A model generated the notes under the pieces. The model did not search any database. It was not told where the DNA came from and saw only the letters and a list, made by a program, of their open reading frames with translations. From Bin87 sp034423575 (GTDB taxonomy: Bacteria; Chloroflexota; Dehalococcoidia; Lucifugimonadales; UBA3495): 64,000 bases of DNA. A program made the position numbers and the translations under genes. The stretch spans positions 1 through 64,000 of the forward strand of contig DAOUIF010000048.1 of NCBI GenBank assembly GCA_034423575.1. The letters are read 5' to 3'. This document shows, in pieces, positions 25,744 through 34,188 of this stretch. Every line of letters starts with the position of its first letter. The stretch's first letter is position 1.

Positions 25744-26259
25744 TCAGCTTTCTGCTCTGTCGTCTCTAGACGACGGAGGATTTCGAATTATCGTGGCGAT
25801 ACCGATCATTGTTCGTATGAAACGAACGAAGTTGAGTAGCGTCGCGACGGATGCAATCCAAAACGGCCATGCGACCCACGGACTCGGATCGGAATCGGTG
25901 TCTATTTGACGTGCGGCTAGACTTATCATAGCTGTCGCAAGGAGGAGCCAAATAACGGTTTTAAGCTGGTTCCAAATGTTGTCTGCGTGTCGTGGCGAAC
26001 TTGTGATCAGTCGCATCCGTGGGTTGGTCCACCAAGTGGTCAGAATGGTTAGGTTGGTAATCACAATCCCAGTCATCGTACCCGCCATCAGCGCCACCGT
26101 GATGTAAAGTTCGCGCGGCGTCCCAAGAGCCTGAGACACCGACCATTCGCATATCCCTGGAATGTATCGCGTGGCAGGAATAGTTACCCCAGCTAATGCT
26201 CCAACAGCGGTAGCTGATATGGTTGGGTATTGGTTCCAGGGGTTTGCAAGACGAACCAT
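25744..26259 (-). CDS. Small multi-pass membrane protein of unknown function
   Basis: A 171-residue protein with about four hydrophobic segments (ISATAVGALAGVTIPA, LYITVALMAGTMTGIVIT, VIWLLLATAMISLAA, WPFWIASVATLLNFV). A strong AGGAGG sits nine bases before the ATG, inside the end of the disrupted upstream gene. The two overlap by 67 bases and formed an operon before the mobile island split the upstream gene. Its base composition is less GC-rich than the core genes. No family recognised. Confidence 0.65.
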   Translation of the reverse strand: MVRLANPWNQYPTISATAVGALAGVTIPATRYIPGICEWSVSQALGTPRELYITVALMAGTMTGIVITNLTILTTWWTNPRMRLITSSPRHADNIWNQLKTVIWLLLATAMISLAARQIDTDSDPSPWVAWPFWIASVATLLNFVRFIRTMIGIATIIRNPPSSRDDRAES

Positions 26260-26513
26260 GTGGAGTCCCTCCTTTCAGGGTCAATATACTGGAAAGTCTC
26301 CGTGATGGCGGCATCGATCTGGTTGTAGGCGTCGTTGTCGTCAAGCGCTCCGCTGGGCGAGGGCTTTTTCCGGATTTGTTTTTGCACTGAACTCACGTCT
26401 AACAATAGATCTACTGCAAAGCTTTTGGAAGCCGCGTCGGCGTGACCTCGCACCGTAAGGCGCTTCGGTCTCGGAGCACGGCCTTGCGCAATGAAGCCGA
26501 TTAGCGGCTCTAG
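26193..26513 (-). pseudogene. C-terminal fragment of the gene split by the mobile island
   Basis: This open frame (about 106 codons) has no start of its own. It is the continuation of the frame at 34948-35673. Joining the two at the shared CTAG gives a continuous reading frame (RFKDRIL then EPLIGFIAQG) with no stop until 26195. The fragment is charged and helical (VSSVQKQIRKKPS, GALDDNDAYNQIDAAITETF). Family not recognised. It could still be translated from an internal GTG at 26453 or serve only to couple translation of the membrane protein. Confidence 0.75.
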
Positions 26514-26529
26514 AGCCTGTTGACAAATT
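26514..26529 (+). repeat. Left terminal inverted repeat of the island
   Basis: AGCCTGTTGACAAATT matches the right end at 14 of 16 positions. With the flanking CTAG the match is 18 of 20. Weaker similarity continues inward (ATTGTGC against ATGGTGC after one gap). Confidence 0.8.
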
Positions 26530-26726
26530 AGGGGATTGTGCGGGTCTGGTCAACCGATCAGGTGTCTGAAATCGCTCAGCACGGAGCGCGAATGTCACCG
26601 ATTGATGGGGCTGATGTCAAATGATCGTTGGGCCTCTCAAAACGTACGACGCTGCATGACGCCCGATGTCTCCCGGCCCTGTTTGGAGAGCCGGGATCTC
26701 GAGCAACGACTGATGAGTTTGCCGGA

Positions 26727-27791
26727 CTAACGACCGGCCAGATATTGAGACTGGCGCCCTTTGCGTTCCCGGGTCCGCAGTACCCACGTCACCAAGTGAA
26801 GGCCGGCGCAGAACGTATCCGACAGTTTGTGGTAGCGGGTACTGATGCCGCGGAACTCTTTGAGGTCGCTGAACAGGTTTTCGACCAGGTGCCTTCCCTT
26901 GTAGGAATATCGGTCGTGGGGGATCTGCGGGTTCCGGTTCGCCTTGGACGGGATGGTTGCATCGATCCCCAACTCGGCCAGGTACGCGCGGACCGCATTG
27001 GTGTCGTACGCCCGGTCCGCCAGGAGCTCCCGGATATCAGCAGTAGGCAGTCCGTCAAGGAGTTCTCCCAGGTGATGGGCTTCAAAGGAATTGCCCGGGA
27101 GCAGTGAAAATCTGACCAGTTTCCCGTTCCTGTCCGCCAATGCCAGCAGGTTGGTGTTGAGGCCGCCCTTCGTTTTGCCGATGGCCTGCGCAAGGCGGGA
27201 CTCATCGGGGGTCCGTTCGCCGCGGCGGGCGCCGGTACCATGCTGGTGGACCTTCACGAAGGAGCCATCGACCATGACGACCTCGAGGTCCAGTTCCTTG
27301 GCCAGCGACATGAACATCCTCAGGAACGCGCCCCGCCGGCACATCCGTCGGAACGCCTGATAGACCGAGTTCCATTTGCCGAAGTACCGATCCAGGTCCC
27401 GCCACGGTGCTCCGGTGCGGAAGATCCAAAGGATGCCCTCAAGGGTGCGACGGAGGTACTTCGCATTTCGCCCCCGCCCCTTGACGATCAGAAACTTCTT
27501 CACGCGCCGCCATTGCCGGTCATTGATCACCAGGCGAGGCAGGTCATCGGACGGTTTGCGGGCGTTCTTGCCCTGTTTCCGCTGGCGGGCAGGCGTTTCG
27601 GACGTCGCCGGGCAGGTTTCGCGCTTCCCGGACGCCGTGGTACTATTATCAAGAACTGGCTCAAGTGTCGAGCTGGGCGGTTCAGGGGCCGCGGCTGAGG
27701 GCTCAATCTCCCGCGGCTCCCGCTTTGACTTCGGTTTACCGAAGCCGGGAGCTCTTTCTCGCATTGGGGCGCCTCCTGCAAAGGTGGACAC
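26727..27791 (-). CDS. IS5-family (IS427-like) DDE transposase
   Basis: A 354-residue transposase. Residues about 85-150 form the DUF4096-type DNA-binding part (INDRQWRRVKKFL, LEGILWIFRTGAPWRDL, FGKWNSVYQAFRRMC). The DDE core follows: Asp in EVVMVDGSFVK, Asp in LLADRAYDTNAVR, Glu in RHLVENLFSDLKEFRGISTRY. It is one intact frame rather than the two frames joined by frameshifting seen in many IS427 relatives. The first 85 residues are an unusual low-complexity Pro/Ser/basic extension. Start could be the Met ten codons in (MRERAPGFG). Its stop is 213 bases from the left end of the island. Confidence 0.93.
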   Translation of the reverse strand: MSTFAGGAPMRERAPGFGKPKSKREPREIEPSAAAPEPPSSTLEPVLDNSTTASGKRETCPATSETPARQRKQGKNARKPSDDLPRLVINDRQWRRVKKFLIVKGRGRNAKYLRRTLEGILWIFRTGAPWRDLDRYFGKWNSVYQAFRRMCRRGAFLRMFMSLAKELDLEVVMVDGSFVKVHQHGTGARRGERTPDESRLAQAIGKTKGGLNTNLLALADRNGKLVRFSLLPGNSFEAHHLGELLDGLPTADIRELLADRAYDTNAVRAYLAELGIDATIPSKANRNPQIPHDRYSYKGRHLVENLFSDLKEFRGISTRYHKLSDTFCAGLHLVTWVLRTRERKGRQSQYLAGR

Positions 27792-27843
27792 TGCTGACGG
27801 CTGGTTGTCATGCTGATTTTTGCTCCTTGGGTAAGAACGTGCG

Positions 27844-27852
27844 TGCTATTAT
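27844..27852 (+). promoter_or_regulatory. Extended -10 promoter for the island cargo
   Basis: TGCTATTAT is an extended -10 just outside the transposase start, reading away from it into the structured leader and the cargo genes. No clear -35 is present at 16-18 bases. Confidence 0.4.
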
Positions 27853-28005
27853 ACCCCCCGGCCGTTGCCACGTTGCGGACGTAGCCGGTTGACGGGCGGA
27901 TGCGCCAAACCACAGCGGCCGTTAGTACAACGGGATAGGCGACCGGGACTGCGCTCACGGCAGAACGACTACAGGAGTCCGGCATCCACCGTGTCGTGGC
28001 TTGAG

Positions 28006-28162
28006 TGACCCGGGCGTGGGTCAAAGGGCACGGGCAGTGGCCCGTGCGCAGTGCACTATCCGGCCTATCGAGGGTGGGGCTCAGGGCTCGTGATTATCTG
28101 AGCCTCGGTCCCACTATCAGATCCCTGTAGGTACAGGGAGATCCTGCTATATCCATGCAGGA
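28006..28162 (+). ncRNA. Run of five adjacent hairpins, candidate structured RNA
   Basis: Five stems follow one another: TGACCC/GGGTCA (28006-28023), GCACGGGC/GCCCGTGC with loop AGTG (28028-28047), GTGGG plus GCTCAG paired with CTGAGC and CCCAC (28074-28114), TCCCTGTA/TACAGGGA with a two-base loop (28122-28139), and TCCTGC/GCAGGA (28142-28162). Such density in 157 bases is unlikely by chance. I do not recognise a known riboswitch or RNA family. The two-base loop of the fourth stem may suit DNA palindrome function better than RNA. Confidence 0.4.
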
Positions 28163-28470
28163 CACCTTGATGTTCACCGGGCTTGGACCTCTTGTCAATC
28201 CTTGACGGACGCCAAAGTCTTCAAAAGAGGGAAATAAGCGCCGCCTCCAGGCGTGCGACCTATTTCTCGGCCGCTTGACGTGACGTTGCGCGTCCGCATC
28301 CCGGTAATCAGACGTTTTGCAACCGGATGGCTCGAAACGGTAATGGTCTTTGAGCACGTTATACGTTGCGATGGGGTAGTGCCCGTGATAGGCTTGGCGT
28401 CGCCACAGAGCCTCTAACGGCTTGCCTTACGCCTTATAGGGCGTACCTCGCTGAATTTTTGACGACGGTG

Positions 28471-28558
28471 GGCACCTCCCGTGCCTTCCTTGTGAGAATT
28501 CGGCGTGGCCTGGGGCTCTGTGGCAAGTGACCCACTGCGTCTTCGCAAGGGAGGTGCC
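28471..28558 (+). promoter_or_regulatory. Stem that hides the ribosome-binding site of the secreted HEXXH gene
   Basis: GGCACCTCCC (28471-28480) is perfectly complementary to GGGAGGTGCC (28549-28558). The latter contains the GGGAGG ribosome-binding site, six bases before the ATG at 28561. The stem can be extended by two pairs past one bulged base. When formed it would block translation. The 68-base loop region could bind a partner that opens it. Confidence 0.6.
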
Positions 28559-28560
28559 AC

Positions 28561-31182
28561 ATGGTCCGTCGCATCCGCTCGCTGCCCCGGGGTCTCAATC
28601 ACCGCCTGCTGCCAACGTCTGCCACAGTCGCAACGGCAGGCGTTTTCGTTGGCCTATTGGTCCTTGTCCTGTGGTCGTGGTCCGATGGCGTCCCACCGGC
28701 GCAGGGCCATCCCCACGAACCGGACGGCATGGACGGGCGCCCGCCTGGTCCCACTCATCCCGCCCCTACTCCCACGCCAATTCCAGCGCCTGCTTCACGA
28801 GCCGATGCGGCGGCTCTAATCCAGAAAACGGGCGATGGCGAAACCCTCCCAACGACTCAAGACGGAGACAATGGATTGGGAGCTTTCACTTTAACGGTCG
28901 TGTCAACGATGGCTAGCCGAGACACCGGGAGCGCCTCTGGGCCTGTTCGGGAGTTTCATGCAACTCCCGTGCCCAATAGGTTACGCAGCCGTTTTTCCGA
29001 TAGCGCACCGGTCCCTGCGGGGATACTGAAAACGGTCCGAGAAACTGGAGTTGATCACTCGCCGGCAAAAGGTGGCATGACCGGCGTTTCCAACATCAGA
29101 ACAGAACCTGGTCATCTACCTGAACAAACCGGCGCCCCGGCTACCATCACCACGACTGACGGACCATTCAGCGTAATCGCTACATCCACCAGCAGCATCA
29201 CGGTGGCATGGGCTGCAACGAACCGCTATCCAGCCGGAGCCAACATTTACCGTGACGGCAGGCTGGTAGCTCACCTCACTTCCGGCACGGATGCTTTCAT
29301 TGACCAGGTCTTGGTTCCCAACACCAGTTACCGCTATGTAGTCCAAGGCGAGCTGTCCACCGGAGACACGGAGACCTCGGAATACGCCATCACGACCCTG
29401 GCCAGCGAACCGGAAGTAGCCATCTTCATGGCTCGGAAACCGGGCAGTTTTCAGGTGCCCATCGTGAACATCACCGACCCGGATTATACGGAGTACCGGG
29501 TCCGGGTTTTCGAGGGAGGCGTTTTGCGGAGGACGACACCCTGGAGCGACGACCGATGCGTTGACATTCAGGGCGTGGCTCCGGGCCGGACGTATGTCGT
29601 GCAGGTGCAGGGTCGCAATCTGGATGGGGTGATAACCACCACGCCGGTCAACGTTGCCGGCGAGCCCTTCAACAGCGGATTGCTGGCGTGGACGCCGGCG
29701 ACACTGCCGGTCAACGACGCGTGGGCAAAACGCGAGATCGATGCCGCCGCCGACATCTATGGACTGACTGGCACGGCCCGGGCCTGGATGCATCGACATA
29801 TCCAGGTCAGAAGAATGGCGGGAGAGCCGGGATGGGCCGGGGTTTGGGCCAACAACCTGGGCATTGGTCATCCTGATCCCTGGACCATGATGCACGAAAC
29901 GATGCACCTGTTCTGGAGTTACTGGGACGGCTTCCCGGAATCCTGCGACAAGTTGAATCTCCATTCCTTCCGAAGAGACGTCGTCACCTTCATGACGGTG
30001 TTTCGGGCGCTGGATAACCAGGAACTGGCTAACCCCATGGAGCGGTGGCGGCCGTATTACGAGTCGATGATCCGAGGCTTGCCGGACCGGATTGACGGCG
30101 CACCCACGGCGACCCTCATCGCGAACGAGCAGTTTTATCGCCTCTGGCATCACCTGTACCACATCCACGAGACCAACGTGCCGGCGTTCGCGGCACAGAA
30201 CATGTCCCTTATCCCGCCCAGATTGAGGCGCTACTATGTCGGGTTTCTGAAAGATGATGGTCGGGAAACTTCCTGGCATTGGGAATCGCAACGCAAGACG
30301 CATCTCCAATCCTACGACCGAGACCTTTGGCGTACCGCGTATGGCCCCTTTTCGTTGCCCCAGCTTGAACAATGGAGATTGCCCTACATTGCCCTCGACT
30401 TTAGAACGGGTCGCTTGTCGGAGCCGCTCAGAACCCAAATTGACGATGCGAAACGGCAGAAACTGATCGATTTCATCGAAACGCTGCCGTATGTGAATGG
30501 GAACGGCTATTTCCGCACTTGCCAGAACCCGGACCTTTACTTCGGGCGCCGATATGTACGCGAACATTTCAGGCTGTCGCTGTCCTATCTGCACGACATC
30601 TATCCCGAGCTGGAACATCTTGCGCTGTCCGAGGCGGAACGGCAGGCGGTGGTCGGTGCTTGGCAGACCATTTTTGACGGTCCTCTCTACCATGCCCAGG
30701 GCCGACAGCACGTGCTGGACAGGATCAGGGCCGACCCAAATCTGCCGAGCCTGTATCACGACGCGTTCACCAACGTCGTCGCCATGGTGGAGAAGTACGA
30801 ATACCAGTCGCAATGGTTGTCCGTGCCGTTCTTCGGTGACGCCGGGCCATTCGGCGCTGCGGCCTATGTGACGGAACCTCTGTCCGTTGACCCCCGTGGT
30901 CCGCAGAACGTGGTCGTATCTGTCGATGATCAAAGGCGCATCCGTGTGGAATGGGACGCGCCGGCCATCATCATCGAACCCAGATGGTACCGCACCAATT
31001 TCAGCAACGAGTGCCTCGATAGCATCGGGGGTCATTTTCAATACCACGAATCCGTCATGGAGTCAGGCCGCAACCGGGCTACCTACCCTCCGTATTATCC
31101 AGGCAATTATCAGATCTGCGTTGCGCTCATCAACGGTGACCATGAGTATGAGGTCTGCCATCAAAACGTACCAGTGGAATGA
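28561..31182 (+). CDS. Large secreted protein with Fn3-like domains and an HEXXH motif
   Basis: An 873-residue exported protein and the largest cargo of the island. It has an N-terminal membrane or signal segment (about 22-42, TVATAGVFVGLLVLVLWSWS), a Pro-rich linker (about 60-80) and a low-complexity region to 190. A fibronectin III-like domain spans about 200-282 (ITVAWAATNRYPAGANIYRDG). A second beta domain spans about 283-360. A helical catalytic-looking core spans about 375-770, and a C-terminal Fn3-like beta domain about 775-873. The core has HETMHLFW with His445, Glu446 and His449, the zincin HEXXH metal site; the third ligand is not certain. I cannot place it in a named peptidase family. 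A metallopeptidase role is an inference from this motif. Confidence 0.75.
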   Translation: MVRRIRSLPRGLNHRLLPTSATVATAGVFVGLLVLVLWSWSDGVPPAQGHPHEPDGMDGRPPGPTHPAPTPTPIPAPASRADAAALIQKTGDGETLPTTQDGDNGLGAFTLTVVSTMASRDTGSASGPVREFHATPVPNRLRSRFSDSAPVPAGILKTVRETGVDHSPAKGGMTGVSNIRTEPGHLPEQTGAPATITTTDGPFSVIATSTSSITVAWAATNRYPAGANIYRDGRLVAHLTSGTDAFIDQVLVPNTSYRYVVQGELSTGDTETSEYAITTLASEPEVAIFMARKPGSFQVPIVNITDPDYTEYRVRVFEGGVLRRTTPWSDDRCVDIQGVAPGRTYVVQVQGRNLDGVITTTPVNVAGEPFNSGLLAWTPATLPVNDAWAKREIDAAADIYGLTGTARAWMHRHIQVRRMAGEPGWAGVWANNLGIGHPDPWTMMHETMHLFWSYWDGFPESCDKLNLHSFRRDVVTFMTVFRALDNQELANPMERWRPYYESMIRGLPDRIDGAPTATLIANEQFYRLWHHLYHIHETNVPAFAAQNMSLIPPRLRRYYVGFLKDDGRETSWHWESQRKTHLQSYDRDLWRTAYGPFSLPQLEQWRLPYIALDFRTGRLSEPLRTQIDDAKRQKLIDFIETLPYVNGNGYFRTCQNPDLYFGRRYVREHFRLSLSYLHDIYPELEHLALSEAERQAVVGAWQTIFDGPLYHAQGRQHVLDRIRADPNLPSLYHDAFTNVVAMVEKYEYQSQWLSVPFFGDAGPFGAAAYVTEPLSVDPRGPQNVVVSVDDQRRIRVEWDAPAIIIEPRWYRTNFSNECLDSIGGHFQYHESVMESGRNRATYPPYYPGNYQICVALINGDHEYEVCHQNVPVE

Positions 31183-31355
31183 ACTTCGATCCCGTTGCCG
31201 CAAGAAAAGCCAGTTGGATCCCAGGCGGCAAGACGATTATTGCCAGCGACCCCAAAGCGCTTCCCGTTCGATTTACGCCACAGCCTCGATGATCAACGTC
31301 CCGTCAGATGGTCCACGGCCGCTGTCGTAAAGCCAGACGACCCGAGGAGTACATC

Positions 31356-32528
31356 ATGCCACTCAAAACCAGCGTAACCGCCGTCGCTATGACATTGCTG
31401 CTGGCATCTGTCGGCTGCACCGGCCAACCTGAAATCAGAGAAGTGGAGGTCACCCGCGAGGTGCCAGTGACGCAGGAAATCCCCGTCACGGTGGAAACGC
31501 TCAAAACAGTTGAGGTCACCCGGGAGGTTCCCGTAATGCAGGAAGTCTCCGTCACCGTGACAGTCCCTCAGACCGTCGAGGTCACCCGTGAAGTGGAAAC
31601 TATCCGCACCATGGAGGTTACCCGAGAGGTGCCCGTCACCCGCATCGTGGCGGCTACTCCGGGTCCCACACCGGAAGGAGCGCCCACCATCGTGCCCGAT
31701 ACGCCCACCCCGGCGCCAACCGCAACCCCGGCACCTGCCACGACACCAGCCGCGGCCGCAACACCCACGCCGCGGTTTCTCAGCTGGGAGATGGAGCACG
31801 AACAGTCCGGCACGCTGGAACGATTCTGGTTCCGGAACACGGCCCGGGATTACTCCGTCGGAGAGCAGGTGCCAACGCTCACCTACTGGTGCAACACCCG
31901 TTCCGGCCGTGGCATGTACATCAACTGGCGCCATCCGATCACCACCGCGTCATCGAATGTGCCCAGCAGTTCCCGCGATCCGTTCAGCGAGTACCGCGAC
32001 ATTCCGCTCTATGCCCTGCTGGAATATGCCGACGACATCCTGGAGTTCGTCGACGACTTGCGATTGTCCGATCGGGAGCAGCGGGAAATGGATGAAATCT
32101 GGGACCGGGTCGAAGACCGTTGGTTTGTCGGCCAGGGGACGCCGCCGGCGCTGGCTGACGAGCCGACGCCAGACGGTCTGGTCGACCATCTCGAAAACCG
32201 GACGCATCGCAGCGTAGACATTTGGCTGGAATTTTTCAGTGAAATCATCGACCCTGACCGACGCCCACCAGGTGGTCCGCCGGGCCTGGCCACCATCACC
32301 GGCACCTGGCTCGTATTATCCGACTACACCCAGATCCACGGAGGAGCGCTGGGAGAACTGCGTCCAATCATACGGAGGCATTACGACCCGCAGTTCGATA
32401 CCGGAGACACGCGGCCGGTGATGGTGGCGACGATCATCGGGCCGGGTCAGCCGACACGCACCCGGGCTGAATGGGACATCAGCGGTATCCGTCAGGTTCT
32501 GAACCACTGCGAGGCTATCCGGCGGTGA
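31356..32528 (+). CDS. Lipoprotein with EVTREV repeats
   Basis: A 390-residue lipoprotein. The signal is MPLKTSVTAV-AMTLLLASVG with Cys21 as lipidation site. Residues about 27-95 carry four copies of a roughly ten-residue repeat around EVTREVPVT, a feature I associate with Chloroflexota surface lipoproteins and likely an extended stalk. A Thr/Pro/Ala linker (about 100-140) leads to a C-terminal domain rich in acidic and aromatic residues with no family I recognise. GAGGAG lies eight bases before the ATG. It follows the secreted HEXXH gene by 173 bases on the same strand. Confidence 0.78.
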   Translation: MPLKTSVTAVAMTLLLASVGCTGQPEIREVEVTREVPVTQEIPVTVETLKTVEVTREVPVMQEVSVTVTVPQTVEVTREVETIRTMEVTREVPVTRIVAATPGPTPEGAPTIVPDTPTPAPTATPAPATTPAAAATPTPRFLSWEMEHEQSGTLERFWFRNTARDYSVGEQVPTLTYWCNTRSGRGMYINWRHPITTASSNVPSSSRDPFSEYRDIPLYALLEYADDILEFVDDLRLSDREQREMDEIWDRVEDRWFVGQGTPPALADEPTPDGLVDHLENRTHRSVDIWLEFFSEIIDPDRRPPGGPPGLATITGTWLVLSDYTQIHGGALGELRPIIRRHYDPQFDTGDTRPVMVATIIGPGQPTRTRAEWDISGIRQVLNHCEAIRR

Positions 32529-32736
32529 TGACCGTGAACACTGGGGCTACCCGTTTGCATGCGTTAGAAAAGCGTGGCTCGCCACTTTTTGCATAGGCCG
32601 GTAAATTTCAAAATGCAAATCTTTGCAATCTCTGCCAGAGATTGTGCAATTTCTGATGCTGACATTTCGAAATTACTAAAGATACGAATTGACGACCAGG
32701 AATTTATAAGATAATCTCCTTGCGCCGGTGCCAGCC

Positions 32737-33030
32737 ATGACCTTCGTGTTCGCCAGCAAAACCCTCGGCACACTGTATTCAGAGCCCAGATGCGATGACA
32801 GGTGGCCTCAACCTGTGATCAAAGCGTTTCGCAAACGTATGGCTCAAATCAGTGCGGCCGTGGACGAGAAAGACCTGTGGGCGCACAAGTCATTGTCCTT
32901 CAAATCGATGAAAGGTCATCAAGGCGATGTCGCTATAGCCTTAGGATTGCAGCATTGGTTGGTTTTGCGCATCGACGACACTGGCCATGAAACCGTCGCA
33001 GTGGTCTTGTCGATCGAGGACGCCAGTTGA
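32737..33030 (+). CDS. HigB/RelE-like toxin candidate
   Basis: A 97-residue protein (MTFVFASKTLGTLYSEP...) shaped like HigB/RelE-type ribosome-associated RNases: small, with HQGDVAIALGLQHWLVLRID near the C-terminus where these toxins have their final strands. A GTG nine bases upstream is an alternative start. It is followed directly by an XRE-type antitoxin gene, the usual HigB-HigA order. Sequence similarity to classic HigB is loose, so the call rests partly on order. The local DNA is much less GC-rich than the core genes. Confidence 0.6.
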   Translation: MTFVFASKTLGTLYSEPRCDDRWPQPVIKAFRKRMAQISAAVDEKDLWAHKSLSFKSMKGHQGDVAIALGLQHWLVLRIDDTGHETVAVVLSIEDAS

Positions 33031-33047
33031 GGTTATCGGAGGTTGCC

Positions 33048-34175
33048 ATGGACAACGCGTTAGCTGCGGAGGTCTTTCCGCCCGGGGATTTCCTGAAAGA
33101 GGAACTGGATGCACGGGGATGGTCACAAAGTGACCTCGCTGAGGTTCTGGGTAAATCGGAGGGGACGGTCAGTCAGTTGATGAATGGTCGAAAAGCCATA
33201 GACGCCAAAACTGCGATTGCGCTGAGCGCCGCCCTGGGCACTTCCCGAGATTACTGGATTAATTTGGAATCGGCTTACCGTCTCGCCACCACCACCGTGT
33301 CAGTGGCGGATGTGGAGCAGAGAGCCAAAATCTACGGCAAGGTTCCGGTCAAAGAAATCATCCGTCGGGGATGGATTGAGAACTCCAATAGCCTCGCCGT
33401 CTTGGAACGCAACCTGCTGGATTTTTTGAAAATCAACGCCCTCGACGAAGAACCGCAGATCATTCCGCACGCCGCACGGAAATCAACGGCTTATGGATAC
33501 GTCAGCCCTGCCCAGACAGCGTGGCTATTCCGCGCAAAACACCTTGCCATGAGGCTGGATGCAAAACCTTACACATCCTCCCGGCTTCGTACCGGGTTGG
33601 ACGATCTCAAAACCCTCCTAACACACCCGGAGGAAGTCAGGAGAGTTCCTGCGGTACTCGCCGAGAGCGGCGTGCGTATGTTGATTGTTCAACCATTGAA
33701 TCGTACAAAAATCGACGGCGCCTCATTCTGGCTGGACTCGAAATCCCCTGTTGTTGTCCTGTCTATGAGGTACGACAGAATAGATTACTTTTGGCACACG
33801 CTGTGGCACGAATTGGGCCACATACGGAACAAGGACGGCTTTGCGATCGACGAAGACATCTTGTCGAATGAAGGGCAAGAGGACCAAAGGCCCGCCGTCG
33901 AACTGAGAGCCGACTCGTTCGCGGTCGCAAACCTGGTCCCTCAGGACTCGCTGGACGACTTGGTACTCCGAGTTTCTCCGTTTTATTCGCGAAAGCGTCT
34001 GATTGGTTTCGCAGCTTTAGAAAAAGTCCATCCGGGAATTGTATTGGGGCAACTCCAACACCGAGGGGAGATCGGTTACGCCAACCACAGAGAACTGCTT
34101 GTCAAGGTGCGGCACATAATAACCTCTACCGCAATGACCGACGGGTTCGGCCAATCGTTGCCGGCCTTTACCTGA
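33048..34175 (+). CDS. XRE regulator fused to an ImmA/IrrE-type metallopeptidase (HigA-like)
   Basis: A 375-residue two-domain protein. Residues about 10-75 form a HigA-type helix-turn-helix (FLKEELDARGWSQSDLAEVLGKSEGTVSQLMNGRKAI). Residues about 150-330 form an ImmA/IrrE metallopeptidase domain with His254-Glu-Leu-Gly-His258 (LWHELGHIRNKDGF) and a downstream acidic helix (AVELRADSFAVANLV) that should give the third metal ligand. ImmA-type domains cleave repressors and release gene expression. CGGAGG lies five bases before the ATG at 33048; a TTG at 33027 overlapping the toxin stop is less likely. Confidence 0.9.
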   Translation: MDNALAAEVFPPGDFLKEELDARGWSQSDLAEVLGKSEGTVSQLMNGRKAIDAKTAIALSAALGTSRDYWINLESAYRLATTTVSVADVEQRAKIYGKVPVKEIIRRGWIENSNSLAVLERNLLDFLKINALDEEPQIIPHAARKSTAYGYVSPAQTAWLFRAKHLAMRLDAKPYTSSRLRTGLDDLKTLLTHPEEVRRVPAVLAESGVRMLIVQPLNRTKIDGASFWLDSKSPVVVLSMRYDRIDYFWHTLWHELGHIRNKDGFAIDEDILSNEGQEDQRPAVELRADSFAVANLVPQDSLDDLVLRVSPFYSRKRLIGFAALEKVHPGIVLGQLQHRGEIGYANHRELLVKVRHIITSTAMTDGFGQSLPAFT

Positions 34176-34188
34176 ACAGGAGACTTGT

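Larger units (their letters stand above)
27792..28560 (+). other. Long non-coding leader inside the island
   Basis: About 770 bases without a credible gene lie between the transposase and the secreted HEXXH protein. It holds an extended -10 promoter, a dense run of hairpins, a TATTTC/GAAATA-closed hairpin at 28231-28266, a 6-bp hairpin at 28428-28445 followed at some distance by ATTTTT, and a stem that covers the downstream ribosome-binding site. Read on the plus strand it looks like a structured 5' leader or a small RNA gene. Confidence 0.55.

Noticed and set aside
28006..28560. CRISPR array or attC array in the island leader
   Set aside because: The hairpins differ in sequence and spacing, there are no repeated units, and no integrase or cas gene is near.
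29116..31047. Long open frame of 643 codons on the minus strand inside the secreted HEXXH gene
   Set aside because: It is the antisense shadow of a gene with signal, domains and a good SD; its protein shows no fold-like pattern.
31480..31640. DNA tandem repeat array
   Set aside because: The repetition is at protein level (EVTREV units within the lipoprotein); the DNA copies have diverged and belong to the gene.
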